Shown here: one piece after another, positions 36,116 to 45,687 of the stretch
Layout of the letters: every line of letters starts with the position of its first letter
Position numbering within the stretch: position 1 is the stretch's first letter
Source of the DNA: Nannocystis pusilla
GTDB lineage: Bacteria > Myxococcota_A > Polyangia > Nannocystales > Nannocystaceae
DNA length: 64,000 nt
NCBI RefSeq assembly: GCF_020073745.1
Contig: NZ_JAIRAU010000028.1
Coordinates: 372,001 to 436,000, forward strand
Direction: 5' to 3'
The notes under the pieces: model-generated
What the model saw: the letters and a program-made list of their open reading frames with translations, nothing else
The model's database searches: none
What the model was told of the DNA's origin: nothing
Position numbers and translations under genes: made by a program

Positions 36116-36132
36116 ACGACATGGCATGTCGT
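36116..36132. promoter_or_regulatory. 17-bp inverted repeat with CATG
   Basis: ACGACATG and CATGTCGT flank a single G. The site lies 80 bp upstream of the ADYC lipoprotein start and about 80 bp from the larger palindrome, which would fit a pair of operator sites. Confidence 0.5.
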
Positions 36133-36211
36133 TCGTGACGGGCCGTGAAGAAATCAGTTCCGCGGGCTCACGGCGGCGTGGTAGGGTCGAACGATGAATG
36201 GGAGGGGCGTT

Positions 36212-37405
<1,194 letters not shown>

Positions 37406-37424
37406 TCGCCCGCTCCCCCTCCCG

Positions 37425-37455
37425 CACCCGGCGCGCCGCCCCGACGCGCCGGGTG
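37425..37455. terminator. 11-bp GC-rich hairpin after the ADYC lipoprotein
   Basis: CACCCGGCGCG (37425-37435) and CGCGCCGGGTG (37445-37455) are perfect inverted copies with a nine-base loop, starting 20 bp after the stop codon. It is followed by tcgtcattg, without a long T run. The rest of the gap to 37833 holds nothing I can name. Confidence 0.65.
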
Positions 37456-37833
37456 TCGTCATTGTCGATAGTTGATGATTCACCGGCGGGCCGATCGCCG
37501 TGAAATGCACTGTCGGCGCCCGCACCGCAGGCGGGGTCGCCGCGTCGGCGGCGCACGCGTGCGCCCCGCGAACGTGCGCTCCCTCCGGCGCTCTTGCGCG
37601 CGAGACGGCCGGGGACGCGCCCGGTGCCGCGGCCGCGAGCCGCGTACGACAGGTCATGCGCCTCGCGGTCGTCGACGGCATTCGCCATCGTCGACGTGTG
37701 ACCCGTGAGCGACGACCCGCCGGCCCTGGGGAGCAGACGCGAGAGACATGGGGTCCCAAGCGGCCGCAGCCCTACCCTCGCGCAGAAGAAGCGGACAGTG
37801 GTGTCCAGTTATGGATCGACGTACAGTCCGGCC

Positions 37834-38409
37834 GTGGCCGACGACGCCCATCACCCGCCCACGCGCCGCCGCGACGCGCAGGACAACCGCGACCGCCTGA
37901 TCGCCGCCGCGCGCGAAGTGTTCGCCGAGTCCGGCTTCGACGTCCCGCTCGACGCCATCGCCCGCCGCGCCGGCGTCGGCCGGGCCACGCTCTACCGCAA
38001 CTTCTCCGACCGCTACGCCCTCGGCTCGGCGATCTTCGCCAGCAACGTGGCCGCGCTCGAGGCGCTCGCGGCCGCCCACGCCGGCCGCGCCGACGCGTTC
38101 ACCACCCTGCTGTCGGCCATCATCGAGCAGCAGATCGCCAGCCACGCGCTCGTGCCCGCGCTGCTGACCGGGCCGGGCGCCCCCGACCTGCACGCGCTCG
38201 CCCGCCGCATGACCCGTCTGCTCGCCGGGCCGCTGCGCCGGGCCCAGGCCGCCGGCGCGATCCGCCGCGACCTCTCCCCCTCCGACGTGCTGTCGGTCAT
38301 CGCCATGGTCTCGGCCGCCGTCGTCGGCGCTCCCACCCTCGCCGCCCGCCGCCGTCGCGCCACCCGGGCCCTCCAGCTCGTGCTCGACGGCCTGGTCCCG
38401 CGCGCGTGA
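37834..38409 (+). CDS. TetR-family transcriptional regulator
   Basis: The protein of about 191 residues has a TetR N-terminal helix-turn-helix (about 15-65: RDRLIAAAREVFAESGFDVP, then LDAIARRAGVGRATLYRNFS) and a helical ligand/dimer domain. GTG 37834 is chosen because it begins just before the basic stretch that precedes the first TetR helix; GTG 37801 and ATG-type starts further upstream are possible. It converges with the large unknown pair downstream and has no obvious co-transcribed target. The ABC exporter lies about 2.2 kb upstream, on the same strand, and is a possible but unproven target. Confidence 0.85.
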   Translation: MADDAHHPPTRRRDAQDNRDRLIAAAREVFAESGFDVPLDAIARRAGVGRATLYRNFSDRYALGSAIFASNVAALEALAAAHAGRADAFTTLLSAIIEQQIASHALVPALLTGPGAPDLHALARRMTRLLAGPLRRAQAAGAIRRDLSPSDVLSVIAMVSAAVVGAPTLAARRRRATRALQLVLDGLVPRA

Positions 38410-38452
38410 CCCCGCAACGACCGCCCCGCGTCCGGGCGGCGGCTCGAGAGGA

Positions 38453-38512
38453 CATGCTCCTCGCGCCATGGCGAAAGAGACATGTGCGATCGGGCGTGTC
38501 CTCTCGACCAGC
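38453..38512. repeat. 14-bp-period CATG array, 4 intervals, convergent gap
   Basis: Anchors stand at 38453, 38467 and 38481 (CATG), 38495 (CGTG) and 38509 (CAGC). It lies between the TetR gene and the converging unknown gene, ending 15 bp before the latter's stop codon. Confidence 0.82.
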
Positions 38513-38526
38513 AGCCGGCCGGGCTC

Positions 38527-40377
38527 TCAGCGCTTCTTCAGCCCGCGGTACTTGAAGCCGATCGTCAGCTCCTCGTCGAGCGCGAGCAGCTTCTCAAAAT
38601 GCACCTCGCGGCCCTGCAGCGGCAGGCTGACCGGCACCGGCATCGCCCCGTCGCCGAGCGCCCCGCCCGGGGCCGCCTGCGTCTGCGCCCCCTCGACCAC
38701 CGCGGGGTTGGCCGCCTGCACGTAGTTCATGTCCTCGGCCGGGATCGGGTTCGACAGGTAGCGGACCTTGCGGAGGTTGCCGTCGATCGACAGCCGCTTG
38801 ACCTTGGCGTCGTCGGGCGCGTAGACCGTCCACGCCACGTAGGTGCACGGGGCGTCGGCGCGCGGCAGCGTCGCGCTGAACTGCCCGCGGCCCGAGTCCG
38901 ACGGCGGCGCACCGTTCTCGACGTACACGATCTCGACCTCGAACGCCGCCAGCTCGCCGCCGGCCGCCTGCGAGCGGACCAGCGGGATCATCACCCGCTT
39001 GTCCGCCGCGAGCGCCGGCTGGACCGCGCGCCCGCCGACCGAGGCGCTCCACAGCTCGCCGCCCTTCGGCAGGGCCAGGCGCAGGAACTGGCGCCGGTTG
39101 TTGCGGATCCGGTACTTCACCGAGGTGAGGCGGCGACCCTCGCGGGTCCACATCGTCCGCGCCCGCGCCTCGTCGAGCAGGGTCACCAGCACGTCGGCGT
39201 CGACGTGCTGCCACGCGCTCAGCGGGATGCTGACGTCGGTGCCGAGGTACTTGTAGCCGAGCAGCACCGGCTGCCCGGTGATGCCGAGGATCGCCGCCGG
39301 CAGCGCGCGCACGTCGACCGGCGTCGCGCCCTTGACGTCGCCGGCGTCGACCTCGAGGTTGCCGCGCGACTCGACGCCGACGAACCCGCGCGCCCGCTCG
39401 ACGCCGACCGGCACCGGCACCGGCGCGGCGACGTCCTTGATGTCGCCGCGCACCACCTTCTCCATCTCGATGCGCAGCCCGTACGAGCCCTTGGCCGCGT
39501 AGTTGAGCTGGACCGCGAGGTTGCCCTCGCCGTCGACCTTCCACTCGCGCACGCCGGCGCCGACCACGTCGAGCACCGTCATGTCCTTGGGCACCCGCAG
39601 CGCCAGCTTGTCGACGCCGGTGAACAGGATCGTGTACTGCGCGGTCGTGGTCGCGCGCATGAGGCCCTCGCCGAGGCTCACCAGCGTGTAGACCTCGCTG
39701 AGCACCCGGCTCGCCTGCTGCGCCGCCTTCGGCAGCTCGCGCTGCCACTTGACCTCGAGCGCCCCGGTCGACGGCAGCACCGCCTCGACCACCCGCTTGT
39801 CGCCGACCACCTTGTCCGACTGCAGCTTCGCGCCCGCGACCGTGAAGTCGAGGTCCTCGCGCGCCGGCACCGACAGCACCGCCGACGTCGCGCCGGCCGG
39901 CGACAGCTGGAACGACACCGCCGACGAGCCCTCCGCCGTCGTCACCGCCGCCGCGAACGTCACGTCGAGCGTCAGCGCCCCGCGCTGCTGCGTGACCAGC
40001 ACGTAGTGCCCGTCCTCGATGACCACCGCCGCCTCGGCGTTGCCGATCTTCGCCGACTCGAGCGCCACCGTGGCCGGCAAGAACGGCACCTTGGCGAAGC
40101 CCTTGGCCCGCAGCACCTCGACGCGGAACCTGGCCTTGAAGACAGCCGCGTACGGCTCGCCGTCCTTGAGCTGGACCTCGCCCTCGTAGCGGGCCGACGA
40201 CAGCGCGTAGTCGAGCGGCGCCGTCACCTCCTCGGCGCGGTTCTTCTCGTACAGCTTGAGGAATTCGTCGAGCTTCATCACCACCCGCTCGGGGTCGTCG
40301 GGCGCGGCGGCGGCGGTGACGGGCGACAGGGACAACAGGGTGACGAGGGCGAACGCAGCGCTGCGCATATGGGTCAT
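38527..40377 (-). CDS. Unknown secreted protein (shares a domain with its upstream partner)
   Basis: The 616-residue protein has a signal peptide (MRSAAFALVTLLSLSPVTAA), then long beta-rich regions. Around residues 395-500 it contains a domain reading TMWTREGRRLTSVKYRIRNN, RRQFLRLALPKG, then VMIPLVRSQ and AAFEVEIVYVENG. The upstream protein has the same pattern. The start ATG 40377 overlaps the upstream stop (ATGA), so the pair is translationally coupled and probably forms a complex in the periplasm or outer membrane. The C-terminus (LDEELTIGFKYRGLKKR) is basic. I recognise no named family. Single 14-bp repeat intervals lie at 39580 and 40129. Confidence 0.75.
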   Translation of the reverse strand: MTHMRSAAFALVTLLSLSPVTAAAAPDDPERVVMKLDEFLKLYEKNRAEEVTAPLDYALSSARYEGEVQLKDGEPYAAVFKARFRVEVLRAKGFAKVPFLPATVALESAKIGNAEAAVVIEDGHYVLVTQQRGALTLDVTFAAAVTTAEGSSAVSFQLSPAGATSAVLSVPAREDLDFTVAGAKLQSDKVVGDKRVVEAVLPSTGALEVKWQRELPKAAQQASRVLSEVYTLVSLGEGLMRATTTAQYTILFTGVDKLALRVPKDMTVLDVVGAGVREWKVDGEGNLAVQLNYAAKGSYGLRIEMEKVVRGDIKDVAAPVPVPVGVERARGFVGVESRGNLEVDAGDVKGATPVDVRALPAAILGITGQPVLLGYKYLGTDVSIPLSAWQHVDADVLVTLLDEARARTMWTREGRRLTSVKYRIRNNRRQFLRLALPKGGELWSASVGGRAVQPALAADKRVMIPLVRSQAAGGELAAFEVEIVYVENGAPPSDSGRGQFSATLPRADAPCTYVAWTVYAPDDAKVKRLSIDGNLRKVRYLSNPIPAEDMNYVQAANPAVVEGAQTQAAPGGALGDGAMPVPVSLPLQGREVHFEKLLALDEELTIGFKYRGLKKR

Positions 40378-43142
40378 TCCTTGGCGATGAGCGGCTCCTT
40401 GGCCGAGATCTCGACCGCGTACGCGGCCCCGGCGGGGAGCAGGAGTCTCTGGTAACGGACGGCCTCGCCGACCGCCGGCACGACCACCGACAGCGCGGAG
40501 GCGTGGACCTCCGGCGTCGGCATGCCGCCGAGGTTCGGGCTGTCCTTCGAGTCAGCCTCGTCGCGCTTCGGCGCCTCGGCCTTGAACTTGGTGTCGAGCG
40601 TCTGCTTCCGCTCGGCCCGGCGCGCCCGCCCCGAGGCCACGCGCTCCTTGGCCGACGCCCGGCGCTGGACCACCACGACCTCGGCGTAATCGCGGACGAC
40701 CCCGGGCGCGGCCGTGAGCGTCCGCTGCGTATCGGCGACCGGATCGATCGGCATCGGTTCGCGCGGGACGCGGGTCTCGGCCACGTCGGGCGGCGGCGCG
40801 GGCTGCGGCGGCGTCACGCTCGGCTCCGCGGGCGTCTCGAGATCCTGCTCCGCGCCGACTCGCCCGACCGCGACGTCGCCCGCGCTCGCCTCGTCGCTCT
40901 CGCCGTACGCGGGCGCCTCGTCGACGAGCCCGTCGCGGCCGAAGTCCGCCGGCGACTCGAACCCACCCTCGCCGCCGACCGGCACCTTCGCCACCCGCGA
41001 CGGCTGGCCGGCGGCCGCGGTGCCGCCCGTCGGCGTGGTGAACGAGCCCGCCACCGCGTCGTCGTCGAAGTCGTGGACCGACGAGCCCGCGCTCGTCTGC
41101 GCCTTGCCGCCGACCTTCCGCGCCCGCCGTCGCGGCTTGACCGCCGACGATTTGGTCTGCACCGCCCGGAACTCCTCGGCGAGCGCCGCGTTGGTCGTCT
41201 TCTGCTCGACCGACTCCGCCTGCTCGAGCTGCGCCAGCTTGTCACCGACCGCGAGCGCCTGCTGATAGCTCGAGGCCGACGCCGCATAATCACCGCGCGC
41301 CCGCTCCTCCTCGGCCTGCTTCTTCAACGCGGCCTGCGCCTGCACGTCGGCGTAGGCGCGCGCCTTGGCCTGCTCGCGCACCCTACGCTGAAGGGACATG
41401 TCCTGAGAGCCAGATGACTTGCCGGCCACGACGTCGAGGTTGCTCTGCAGGCGGGCGATGTTCTCGTTCTTGGCCCCCATCCCGCGCAGCGCGTCGAGCT
41501 TGTCCTGCGCCCCGCTGAAGTCGTTGCGCATCCACGCCTGCACCGCGTCCTGGAACACCGCGTCGGCCTGGGCCGCCCCGACCTCGCCGACCCCGAGCCC
41601 GTAGGTGATGCCCTCGCCGCGGGTGAACGCCGCCACCACGTCGCCGTCGCCGGGCTGCTTGCGCGAGCGGTACCCGGGCGGCAGGTGCAGCGTCAGTCGA
41701 GACACGGCGATCGGCGCGTCGATCGTCGGCAGCCGCAGCTCCCGGGTCTCGCGCCGGTGCCACTCGCTCGACTCCCCCAGCAGGATCACCTCGACCGGGA
41801 ACGACAGCAACCCGGTGACCGTCTCGACCGAGCGCAGCAGCGGCACGATCCAGCTGCCGTCCTTGGCCCGGGCCGGCGCCGCCGTCTGGCCGCCGACGCG
41901 CACCCCGATCACCTTGTAACCCGGCGGCGGCGTCAGCCGCAGGTGCGCCGCGCGCTCGTTGCGGAGCTCGTAGTGGGCCCGCACCAGCGCCCGGCCCTCG
42001 CGGCTGGTGGCGATCGTGTACGCCGCGACGTCGACCACCATCGGCGGCCCCTCGAGCGGCACGAAGCGCAGCAGACTGAGCGAACCACCCGTCGCCTGCG
42101 AGCCGCCCTGCACCAGCGCCGCCGTGGCTGTCCCTTCGACCAGGCCCTGGGCCCACGCCGGCAACGTCGCCGCCGCCACGTAGCTCCACCCCGGCGCGTC
42201 GGGCACCGCCTCGACCTCGCCGTCGCGCGCCAGCTGCAGCGCGACCTCGCTGTGGAACACCCCCACGGGCGCGAGCGTCGGCAGGCCCGCGCGCGTCTCG
42301 GCCGCCCTGCCGATCGGCGCCGACCAGCGCAGCTCGAGCTCGACGCGGTCGCGCACCGGCGCCTGCAGGTCGACGCGCACGCGCTCGCCCTCGCGGACGA
42401 ACCCGCGGACGTTGGCGCCGATCACCTCGAGGTCGCCGCCGAGCCCCGCGGTCTGCAGCTCGACCGTCGAGATCTCGCCTTGCCGCACCTCCCACACCGC
42501 GCGCGCCCGGCCGCGCAGATCGGCGTCGCCGACCGTCAACCCAATCCCGACCTTCGCCACCACCACCGGCGGGCGATCGGCGGCCGGCGCCGGAGGTGTC
42601 ACAAAGGACAGCTCGAGCGCCTGCGCCCCGCTCCAGTGGCGGTCGCGGATCGCCAGCGAGTCCGCGCCGTCGACCCGCAAGGCCGCCGCCAGACCGGCCG
42701 GCGCGGCCGCGGTGATCGACCCGCGCACCGCCGGCAACAGCTGCAACGCCAGCGCCGCGCGGGCCGGGTCGCCGGGCACGAACGCCTCGACCGTCAGCTC
42801 CACGCTGCCCTGCACCCGCCCTGCCACCGTCCCGCCCTCGTCGTCGACCTTGAGCGCCGCCGGTGCCGCCCCCCAGCGCGCCGACACCACCCGCAAACCC
42901 GGCGTGGCGGCGAACAGCCGGCCGCTGAACCAACCTGTCCCGAAGGACCGGATCGTCCAGCGCCCGCGCAGCTGCACGCCGCCCTCGACTGGCGCGAAGG
43001 ACAGCTCGCGACGCTCCACCCACGGCGCCGGCGCAGCGGCCTCGGCCGGCGGTCGGGTCAGCTCGCGATGGCGCTCGCCGGCGATCTCCGCCGTCCCCGA
43101 CGGCGGGGCCAGCAGGGCGAGCACGAACGCGAGCGACACCAC
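40374..43142 (-). CDS. Unknown large secreted protein, coupled to the downstream gene
   Basis: The 922-residue protein begins at GTG 43142, the first possible start after an in-frame stop, with a short signal (MVSLAFVLALLAPPSGTA). The N-terminal half is beta-rich. Residues about 365-470 (TIATSREGRALVRAHYELRN, AAHLRLTPPPGY, then WIVPLLRSVE and LLSFPVEVILLGE) match the domain in the downstream partner. From about 540 to 680 the chain is helical with TPR-like spacing (GDYAASASSYQQALAVGDKL). A long disordered, Pro/Glu/Arg-rich region (about 690-870) precedes a final conserved strand set (RYQRLLLPAGAAYAVEIS). The start lacks a clear ribosome-binding site. The two genes look like products of an old duplication that diverged in size. 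Confidence 0.72.
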   Translation of the reverse strand: MVSLAFVLALLAPPSGTAEIAGERHRELTRPPAEAAAPAPWVERRELSFAPVEGGVQLRGRWTIRSFGTGWFSGRLFAATPGLRVVSARWGAAPAALKVDDEGGTVAGRVQGSVELTVEAFVPGDPARAALALQLLPAVRGSITAAAPAGLAAALRVDGADSLAIRDRHWSGAQALELSFVTPPAPAADRPPVVVAKVGIGLTVGDADLRGRARAVWEVRQGEISTVELQTAGLGGDLEVIGANVRGFVREGERVRVDLQAPVRDRVELELRWSAPIGRAAETRAGLPTLAPVGVFHSEVALQLARDGEVEAVPDAPGWSYVAAATLPAWAQGLVEGTATAALVQGGSQATGGSLSLLRFVPLEGPPMVVDVAAYTIATSREGRALVRAHYELRNERAAHLRLTPPPGYKVIGVRVGGQTAAPARAKDGSWIVPLLRSVETVTGLLSFPVEVILLGESSEWHRRETRELRLPTIDAPIAVSRLTLHLPPGYRSRKQPGDGDVVAAFTRGEGITYGLGVGEVGAAQADAVFQDAVQAWMRNDFSGAQDKLDALRGMGAKNENIARLQSNLDVVAGKSSGSQDMSLQRRVREQAKARAYADVQAQAALKKQAEEERARGDYAASASSYQQALAVGDKLAQLEQAESVEQKTTNAALAEEFRAVQTKSSAVKPRRRARKVGGKAQTSAGSSVHDFDDDAVAGSFTTPTGGTAAAGQPSRVAKVPVGGEGGFESPADFGRDGLVDEAPAYGESDEASAGDVAVGRVGAEQDLETPAEPSVTPPQPAPPPDVAETRVPREPMPIDPVADTQRTLTAAPGVVRDYAEVVVVQRRASAKERVASGRARRAERKQTLDTKFKAEAPKRDEADSKDSPNLGGMPTPEVHASALSVVVPAVGEAVRYQRLLLPAGAAYAVEISAKEPLIAKE

Positions 43143-43207
43143 GCGGCGACGCTACCCGCCGGCCATCGACCGGGCAACCGCCTCTCCTTCGGACCTCGCG
43201 GCTCGCA

Positions 43208-44956
43208 TCAAGGCAGCAACATGTCCCAAAAATCACACTGCTGCGTGCGTACGCCGTTGAATAGATCCGGCGGCTCGTCGAGCAGCGCGCCATTGTCGTC
43301 TGCACCAACGTACGCGGGCCAGGTCAGGTCCGCGCCTGCCGGGTCGCCCGTCGCCGCGAAGCGGGCCCACGCCGACTGGAGGCGCTGCGAGATCGCCAGG
43401 TCGTCCGCGTTCGGCTCGTACTCCAGCGGATCGGGGAGCACCGCGCCCCAGCCGGCGAAGATGTAGACCAGCTCGAGCCCGTGGAACGCCGCCGCCGTGG
43501 TGTTCGGCGCCGTCTCGTACCCGTCGTAGGCGAAGTGGTAGCGGAACACCGGCGCCTCCTGGCCGGCATCGGCCGCCCGTGCGGCCCGGCGCGCCCCGCA
43601 GATGAATTTCAGGTCCGACGTCAACGCCACGTACGCCGCCTGCCCGTCGTCGCCGTAGTCGGCCGCCGGGTACTGCGCCAGCACCATCGCCGCCTGCGGA
43701 CCGAAGGTCACCTGCACCAGCGCCTCGTACTGCGGCACCGTCAACGGCGGCACCGCCTTCGCCGTCTCCTCGGCGTTGGCCCCGATCACCAGCGGCATCG
43801 CGTTGTGTGTCCCTTCGGACATGGCCATGAGCGCAGGCTTTGGAATGACCGCGCCGTCGACGTGCGGCCCCCAGCCCTGGCCGAGCGCCGCGACATCGGG
43901 GTAGCCGTCGGGCTGCAGCGTCAGGATCTCGCTCACCGACAGCGCGCGCAGACAGGCCGCGTCGGCGCAGCCCGAGGCCGCCACCCACGGCGCCGCGATG
44001 TCCGCCTCGTACTTCGCCAGCGCGCGCTCGCTGCAGGACCCGCTCTGCACGATGGCGCGCTGGAACAGCCCCGCCGCGCGCGGCGAGCCGACCAGGCTGC
44101 ACGTGTTCACCGCCCCGGCCGACTCGCCGAACAGCAGCACGCGCTGCGGGTCGCCGCCGAACCCGGCGATGTTGTCCTGCACCCACTGCAGCGCCAGCAC
44201 CTGATCGAGGATCCCGTAGTTGCCCGAGACCTGCTCCGGGGACTCGGCGGCCAGCGAGTCGTGCGTCAGGAACCCGAGCGCACCGAGCCGGTAGTTGAGC
44301 GTCACCACCACCACGTCCTGCGCGGCCGCCAGCGCCGCCCCGTCGTACAGCGCGTCGTCGCTGCCGCCGGTCGCGTTGCCGCCGCCGTGGATGAACACGA
44401 GGACCGGCCGTCCCGCGTCCCCCGTCGCCGGCGTCCACACGTTGAGCGTCAGGCAGTCCTCGTCGCCGAGCATCGTCGCCACCTGGCCCTGCGCGTTCTT
44501 CTCGACCTGCGGGCAGCGCGGCCCGAGCTCGAGCGCCGGCGCCAGCTCGGGCACGCACATGCGCGGCTGCGGCGGACGGAAGCGCAGATCGCCGACCGGC
44601 GGCTCGGCGTACCGCACCCCGCGGAACGCCACCACGTCGGCCAGCTGCTCGCCCTCGATCGCCCCGCCGGAGGTGTGCACGATCGTCGGCCCCGGCGCGA
44701 TGTCCCCCCCGCACGCGCTCGGGCCGACGCCCGTCGACGCCTCACCCGTCGTCACCTCGCCCGTCGGCGCCGGCTCGCTGAGCCCGGTCGTCGGTCCGAG
44801 CGTCTCCGCCGTCGCGCCGATCGTGTCCTTCGGCGAGGCCTCCGTCGTCGTCGACCCGATCGACAACGAATCGTCCGTCCCCGTGCTCGACGCCGCAGTG
44901 CTGCACCCCAGCACCGCGACCGTCATCATCGCCGCCCATCCCTCGCGCTTCACCAT
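43208..44956 (-). CDS. Type-B carboxylesterase lipoprotein
   Basis: The 582-residue alpha/beta hydrolase starts at ATG 44956 with a lipoprotein signal (lipobox AVLGC) and a Thr/Ser-rich linker of about 60 residues. The carboxylesterase type-B fold follows: AFRGVRYAEPPVGDLRF, the oxyanion-hole GGGN in LVFIHGGGNATG, and the nucleophile in VLLFGESAGAVNTC (about 276-280). EDCLTLNVW is the other family signature, and HGLELVYIF carries the probable catalytic His. It should hydrolyse carboxylic esters at the cell surface. The C-terminal DFWDMLLP overlaps a 14-bp repeat interval (43220), and another array lies at 43806. No partner genes are obvious. Confidence 0.9.
   Translation of the reverse strand: MVKREGWAAMMTVAVLGCSTAASSTGTDDSLSIGSTTTEASPKDTIGATAETLGPTTGLSEPAPTGEVTTGEASTGVGPSACGGDIAPGPTIVHTSGGAIEGEQLADVVAFRGVRYAEPPVGDLRFRPPQPRMCVPELAPALELGPRCPQVEKNAQGQVATMLGDEDCLTLNVWTPATGDAGRPVLVFIHGGGNATGGSDDALYDGAALAAAQDVVVVTLNYRLGALGFLTHDSLAAESPEQVSGNYGILDQVLALQWVQDNIAGFGGDPQRVLLFGESAGAVNTCSLVGSPRAAGLFQRAIVQSGSCSERALAKYEADIAAPWVAASGCADAACLRALSVSEILTLQPDGYPDVAALGQGWGPHVDGAVIPKPALMAMSEGTHNAMPLVIGANAEETAKAVPPLTVPQYEALVQVTFGPQAAMVLAQYPAADYGDDGQAAYVALTSDLKFICGARRAARAADAGQEAPVFRYHFAYDGYETAPNTTAAAFHGLELVYIFAGWGAVLPDPLEYEPNADDLAISQRLQSAWARFAATGDPAGADLTWPAYVGADDNGALLDEPPDLFNGVRTQQCDFWDMLLP
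43806..43837. repeat. 14-bp-period array inside the carboxylesterase gene
   Basis: Anchors TGTG (43806), CATG (43820) and CAGG (43834) flank tcccttcgga and gccatgagcg. The coding strand reads PALMAMSEGTHN and uses CCT, GGG and ACA codons that are otherwise uncommon here. Confidence 0.65.
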
Positions 44957-45135
44957 GCCGGGCAGGATGTCCGCGCCTGCCCACGCGCACAAGCCTCCCG
45001 GTCTCACTTCCCCGCCGCGCCGACCTCGCCTCCAGCTCGCGCCGCGGACCACCTGCCCCCGCCGAAGTGCCGTCTCGCGCGCCGTCGTCTCGCTCCTCCG
45101 CGCACCGCCGTCGCACTTCAGCGTCCGCGCGCGTC

Positions 45136-45447
45136 TCACATCAGCGAGCCGGAGCGCGCCGTACACGACCACGTGCCGAAGAACGTGTACTCGCGCTTGC
45201 ACTCCGCCAGCCAACTCGCCCCGCCCTTGGTCGTGAACTGGTAGGTCCGGCCGGTCACGCCCGTCGAGTGCCCGTTCGGCTCGGCGTTGCCCGGCAGGTC
45301 GCACGCCTCGGGCGTCTGGTTCAGCGCCTTGCACACCGCGTTGCGGGCGTCGCCCTGCGTCTCGCGGAAGTTCTGCGCATTCACGTACCCCTGGTAACCG
45401 ACGAACAGGGAGACCGCGAAGATGAGGTACCAGAGGAACTGCCGCAT
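45136..45447 (-). CDS. Small membrane-anchored protein, unknown
   Basis: The 103-residue protein has one N-terminal membrane segment or uncleaved signal (MRQFLWYLIFAVSLFVGYQG) and a mature domain of about 80 residues with four Cys (AVCKALNQTPEACDL, ECKREY, WSCTARSG). ATG 45447 is preferred; ATG 45456 three codons upstream is equally possible. The mature region reads like a small periplasmic or inner-membrane protein with disulfides. The neighbours are the esterase downstream and an outer-membrane protein upstream, both on the same strand but with gaps of about 180 and 240 bp. I recognise no family. Confidence 0.6.
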   Translation of the reverse strand: MRQFLWYLIFAVSLFVGYQGYVNAQNFRETQGDARNAVCKALNQTPEACDLPGNAEPNGHSTGVTGRTYQFTTKGGASWLAECKREYTFFGTWSCTARSGSLM

Positions 45448-45687
45448 GGCGGGCATGGTCGCACATCGCCCGTGCGCGCGACAGCCCCCAGAACCGCGTT
45501 CGAGTCGTCCGCTCGTCCTCGCTCGCGGCCGCGGCGCACACGTGCCAGCGCCGAGCGCGATGACACCCGGGCGAAGCCCACGCATCGACCGCCCCTCGCG
45601 TCGGCGGGCAGCTCGCGCCCGCATCGTCGCGACCCCCGCGCCTCATCACGAGAAGGCTCGCGCCGCCGGTGCCCCGGCTCGACGCAC

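Larger units (their letters stand above)
35624..36211. other. 588-bp intergenic region with palindromes, no gene
   Basis: The region is less GC-rich than its surroundings and has no coding frame I can support. Its 3' half holds a perfect 20-bp palindrome (36020-36039), a 17-bp inverted repeat (36116-36132) and several ATATGT/ACATGT-like words, consistent with an extended regulatory region upstream of the pentapeptide lipoprotein gene. Confidence 0.5.
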
